Part shown: positions 60,052-64,000 of the stretch, piece after piece
How positions within the stretch are numbered: position 1 is the stretch's first letter
Layout: each line of letters begins with the position of its first letter
Assembly (NCBI RefSeq): GCF_954871325.1
Contig: NC_088776.1
Location: forward strand, 21,996,508 to 22,060,507
DNA: 64,000 nt
Source: Gordionus sp. m RMFG-2023
Lineage: Eukaryota; Nematomorpha; Gordioida; Chordodea; Parachordodidae
Direction: 5' to 3'
Notes under the pieces: generated by a model
What the model was told of the DNA's origin: nothing
The model's input: the letters and a program-made list of their open reading frames with translations, nothing else
Databases searched by the model: none
Made by a program: the position numbers and the translations under genes

Positions 60052-61560
60052 ATCTATTTTAAAAAGAAATATGCAATTAAGCAATTTAAAATATAAATAA
60101 GGTATATGCATATGTAATTTTAAATATAAATAATTTGTAATAAACGGTTTATGTAGTTTTTATCCTTTTTTAAAATAGTTCTCATAAAAATGCCCAAAAT
60201 ACACATTGCAAATTTTTCGTTTAAGAGAGATGCAAAATTTTTTTTAGGTGTTGGGGGGGGTCAGATTTCCTTTTGTAGTTACTGCCCTGTGAGTTAAAAT
60301 ATTTTTAATTGGAAAATATATTTTTGGTGTTGAACACTTAGGCGAAACCTAAGATAATAATCTAAAAGTAAAATAAATTAGGTTTTTCATTTCATTTATA
60401 CATGCAGAGATCTTCAGAATTCAATTTTATAAGGTTAGGTCGAATTTTTTACAAAAGTCCTTTTTCAATATTAATCCAGCTTTTTTAAAGTATATTTTAT
60501 AGCAAGTCACGGGTTTTTATTTTTAGGCCCGCCTTGGATTTTTTTAAAGCTTGATTATTTTTTAGCCCACCCAATTTTTTTCAAATTTGGTAATTTAAAA
60601 TATTCCGGTTATGTATATTTTATAAATGATTTCAAAATAAAATTAAGAATATTGTATTAGTTCAAACAGGTTACTCAATTAATAGAACAATATTAATTTA
60701 TTACTAACTCAAAATTTATTAGAAAATACAAAACAAAAAGAAAAAAACAATGGTGAATTATAATATTTTTCTTACCCTTTTTATATATCATTTTATTTGC
60801 ATAATAAACATTTCTGAATATTCAAGTAAATTAGTCTTAATCGCGTTTTCAAAAAAATTAATCATAATCGTGTAAATAACTTTTTAATAATCGCATATTC
60901 AAAAAAATTCACCATAATTACATATTCAAATTTCTTCCTTTTTTTTATACAAAAATAAACTATTTACTTTCATAACTTAATATTTCAAATAAGAATAATT
61001 GACTACTCCAAAATTATTTATAAAAAATCGTAATAACTAATATGCCTTTGATAAACTTACGTAAATAGGGGAAAAAAATATTTCGTTTGCACCTTCATCT
61101 CCAACAAATATAACAAGCCAAAGGTTAATTGATCCATCTCCATCATGTGATTTCTCAGAGTATTCATTGATAAATTTTTATTTAAATCGACCTGATTTGG
61201 GTTTATTTTAAATGTTTATACTTGACCCAGGTCTCTGAAATCTAGTCATATAATAATTGAATGAAATTTATAAAAACTGAACAAATATCTGTAATTTTAC
61301 TCTTTAAAATGGCCAGTTATTTTGTTTCCACTAAAAAATTTAATAATTATTTTTAAACACTATATTATTAATGTAATGTAATAATGAATTTCCAACAATA
61401 TCAATATAATTGTAGTAATATAAATTCTTTTTCCCTTCTCAGAGTTACAATAATATTCAATTTACTCATTATGTTTGTAAAACTTCAGTTAAAGAGCAAA
61501 TTTTTAAATCTAATAAATCGTAGTAAAATGTATATATTTTATTTTCATTATGCCTATTAC
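60052..61560. other. AT-rich non-coding stretch
   Basis: No gene recognised. A short + frame at 61,384-61,572 is AT-driven and not supported. Confidence 0.45.
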
Positions 61561-61720
61561 GAATATGAATAACAAAATTATTCGAATCGAATAATAAGAT
61601 TAATTATAGGAGAATAATTTTTTATCTAATATTCGATCGAATTATTCGAAATTATTCTATATAATATAAAATTATTCAAAATCATTTGTAAATATTCGTT
61701 ATTATTCATTATATTCGAAA

Positions 61721-62000
61721 TTATTTGTAAATATTTGAAATTATTTGTAAATATTTGAAATTATTTGTAAATATTTGAAATTATTTGTAAATATTTGAAA
61801 TTATTTGTAAATATTTGAAATTATTTGTAAATATTTGAAATTATTTGTAAATATTTGAAATTATTTGTAAATATTTGAAATTATTTGTAAATATTTGAAA
61901 TTATTTGTAAATATTTGAAATTATTTGTAAATATTTGAAATTATTTGTAAATATTTGAAATTATTTGTAAATATTTGAAATTATTTGTAAATATTGGAAA
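61721..62000 (+). repeat. 20-bp minisatellite, 14 copies
   Basis: ttatttgtaaatatttgaaa repeated 14 times almost without change (one T-to-G in the last unit). Flanks contain degenerate precursors and self-complementary ttcgaattattcg motifs. Confidence 0.97.
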
Positions 62001-62089
62001 TTATTATATTCGAAATTATTTGTAAATATTTAAAATAATTCATAAATATTCACAAATAAATAGAGAGTATATAACATGTTCTTTGCTGA

Positions 62090-63055
62090 ATTTTTTATTT
62101 TATTTTTTTTCCTCATCTGAAATCACATTTTTAAATTTTATTAATCCATTTTTTCATTTTTGAAAATATTTTAAAGAATTTTATTTTCAAATCGAATTTT
62201 TCACACAAACAATTTTTTAGTACGAATACGATTAGGGAGTTATTAGATTTTTGTTCGAATACGAATAATATAATTATTTGATTCGAGAATAATTTTCGTA
62301 GGTAAAATTTTTCAAGAAATATTCGTGTTCAATTTTTTCACAAATAAATATTTGTTTATCAAATATATATTAGTGATATCGTAAAATTCATAGTAGCTAA
62401 AAAAAATCCTGGGTAATAGTTTGGCAATTATTTCTGAAAATAATTCGGGTTCATTTTCAGAATATTTAATTTATGCCATTTTTTTTCTACACATCATTTT
62501 TTTTTAAATTTACAAATGGTATCTTAACGTACTAGATATTATATGCTTCTTGGACTTTTTTAAAAAAAAATTTGTAAGACTGCCTCATAATTCGTTTTAA
62601 TTTTTGTTATTTATTCAGAAAATCAGCGATGACAACCTTTTTTTAAAAAAATTTTCAAATATAGTTAAACCTGTTTAATTTGGGCACAGTTGGAACCAAG
62701 ATTCTTACCCAACTTAGGCAGTTGCAGTTGCCCAATTTAAGACTTTTACTTTTTTTTAAAGATAGATTAGCAAAAAGTGAGATTATAATCAACCATTCAA
62801 ATAATCTTTTTATTTTTATTAATTCGCCAAAATCATGAGTATATAATATATGTATACATAAACTCATACAAAATAAGATGTATAAAATTATTATAAAACG
62901 GTTGCATACAAAATAAGAATAAAAATATAAAATTAAATGACTAATAATTTATTAGAATACATTTTTTTTAATTATAAATTTTCGAAATAGACTCTTTTCT
63001 ATTCTTCAAAAGTCAGTTTGATAGCTGTAAACTGATAGGATACATGCTATTAATT
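62090..63055. other. AT-rich non-coding stretch
   Basis: No gene recognised. At 62,660-62,740 a slightly GC-richer segment gives KSLKLGNCNCLSWVRILVPT on the minus strand; not assignable. Confidence 0.4.
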
Positions 63056-63059
63056 TATT

Positions 63060-64000
63060 CTGATGTAGCTAGCTCGAATTATATTAATTTCTATTCTTTG
63101 TATAAGGTAAAAGACTTCGTTTGTATTTTCGATAATGCGATATCCTAGATCCTTGAAGGCTAGGGCTTGAATGCCAAAGGTAGTTAGAGTTGTAGCAATT
63201 ATTAGTATGAATAATTGGTTGGAAAGTAAAAAGAAGAATATTTGGCAGATCTACTTTGTTTTAATAACATCATGGTTTAGGTTGGAGGGTGCGAGAGTAG
63301 CTACACAAGAAAAATCCCAGGTTAGGAACTTGCCACTATTCCATGATCTTGGTGAACCAACAGGACGTTTACCATCTACATTGTGAAGTTCAATCGGCTT
63401 AAGAATTGAAGAAATTTATAGCAGATTTTCGAGATATAGTGTCATTACATTTTATATGTCTTAGAAATCTACCTCTACATCGTTAGCAATGAAGGAAGTG
63501 ACCACCTTTTGAGTGTATAGTATAACCATGTCACGATTAAGTCTGACTCCGATTGCAAGGCGTAGATCATCGTTTGTAAGTAGTAAAAATCAAAATTACT
63601 CGAAGTATGGATTCAAGAAATTCATAACCGTTTCCAAATGAAGTTGAAAAGAGAAGAGAATTTATCACAGGTTGACTTCTAGATTTAAGAAATGCGACGG
63701 CAAAATAGATTTGGAAAGCTTTAATTATTTTATAGATCGGGATTCATAGCTTTAAGTATGATTTTACGCTTATCTATATTATAGGCTGATTCATTTAAGA
63801 CAATATTGTAAGTAAAAAAGGAAAGGACTGGGTTAACTCTGGCGAACAATTTTAAATTTTTTTAAAGAAAAAAAAAGTGAGATCAGAGTATACAAATATT
63901 GTAAAATTACTATATTGATAAACTAATTTAGAATTCACCATAAATTTGTAAAGCAATAGCATATGGATATTAATAGTTTTAAGTTTTACAATTCCTAACA
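63060..64000 (-). mobile_element. Decayed RLE-class LINE copy, runs off the window
   Basis: Minus-strand fragments of the same family as 49-55.5 kb in the right order: NDDLRLAIGVRLNRDMVI (about 63,530-63,585), DGKRPVGSPRSWNSGKFLTW then DFSCVATLAPSNLNHD (about 63,265-63,385), and ATTLTTFGIQALAFKDLGYR then FYLIQRI (about 63,085-63,205). These match the region before the zinc knuckle, the endonuclease core (RPDG reads RPVG here, WD is kept) and the C-terminal tail. Stops and frameshifts interrupt every block. It shares further sequence (63,640-64,000) with 18,745-19,260. It is more diverged than the other copies, hence older. Confidence 0.75.

Noticed and set aside
62655-62867. Possible pogo/Tigger-like fragment (LGNCNCLSWVRILVPT)
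   Set aside because: One short stretch with no catalytic motif or ends, too weak to name.

Overview
The window looks like the left end, or a near-end piece, of a chromosome from a small, very AT-rich eukaryote. Bases 1 to about 15,280 are a degenerate CCCTAA (TTAGGG-type) array with the C-rich strand on +, which is the orientation expected at a left chromosome end. The rest is gene-poor AT-rich DNA packed with transposable elements. Where splicing can be inferred (Merlin, MULE and hAT transposases) introns are tiny, 41 to 63 nt, with GT...AG ends. The TTAGGG-type repeat, Merlin, hAT, MULE, Helitron and an R2-like LINE fit a compact animal-like or other opisthokont genome. I cannot name the species.

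Layout. 1-15,280: telomere-like satellite with kilobase higher-order copies. 15,726-17,398: an LTR-element fossil with its two LTRs in inverted orientation and a 5-bp target duplication. 17,399-23,260: plain AT-rich DNA with one faint LINE relic. 23,261-40,096: a large inverted-repeat structure with satellite-bearing arms. Its left arm holds a LINE fragment, its loop a 2-kb Helitron, and its right arm an RTE-type LINE tail and a 9.2-kb Merlin composite (29,573-38,731). 40,168-43,066: a foldback element. 43,510-44,972: a broken MULE with C-rich iterated ends. 45,445-48,685: another foldback element with an unknown ORF and a hAT-like MITE in its loop. 49,085-55,560: a LINE with a restriction-enzyme-like endonuclease (RLE), interrupted by a 3.4-kb hAT element with a perfect 8-bp target duplication. 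55,560-63,050: mostly unassigned DNA with one plausible host membrane-protein gene (58,394-59,026), a second MITE copy and a 20-bp minisatellite. 63,060-64,000: another decayed copy of the same LINE family.

The most notable item is the Merlin composite. Two near-identical Merlin transposase genes, each apparently intact (295 aa, D135/D198/E236, four tiny introns), face inward from the two ends of one unit. Its outer ends interrupt a satellite and are flanked by an imperfect 8-bp duplication. This resembles a eukaryotic counterpart of a bacterial composite transposon, or a foldback element whose long inverted repeats contain the transposase. Three neighbouring elements share a design of inverted arms loaded with about 117-150 bp tandem monomers.

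No rRNA, CRISPR or intact tRNA genes were seen. Almost all protein-coding signal is transposon-derived. All coordinates and alignments were read by eye, so boundaries described as approximate may be off by several bases.
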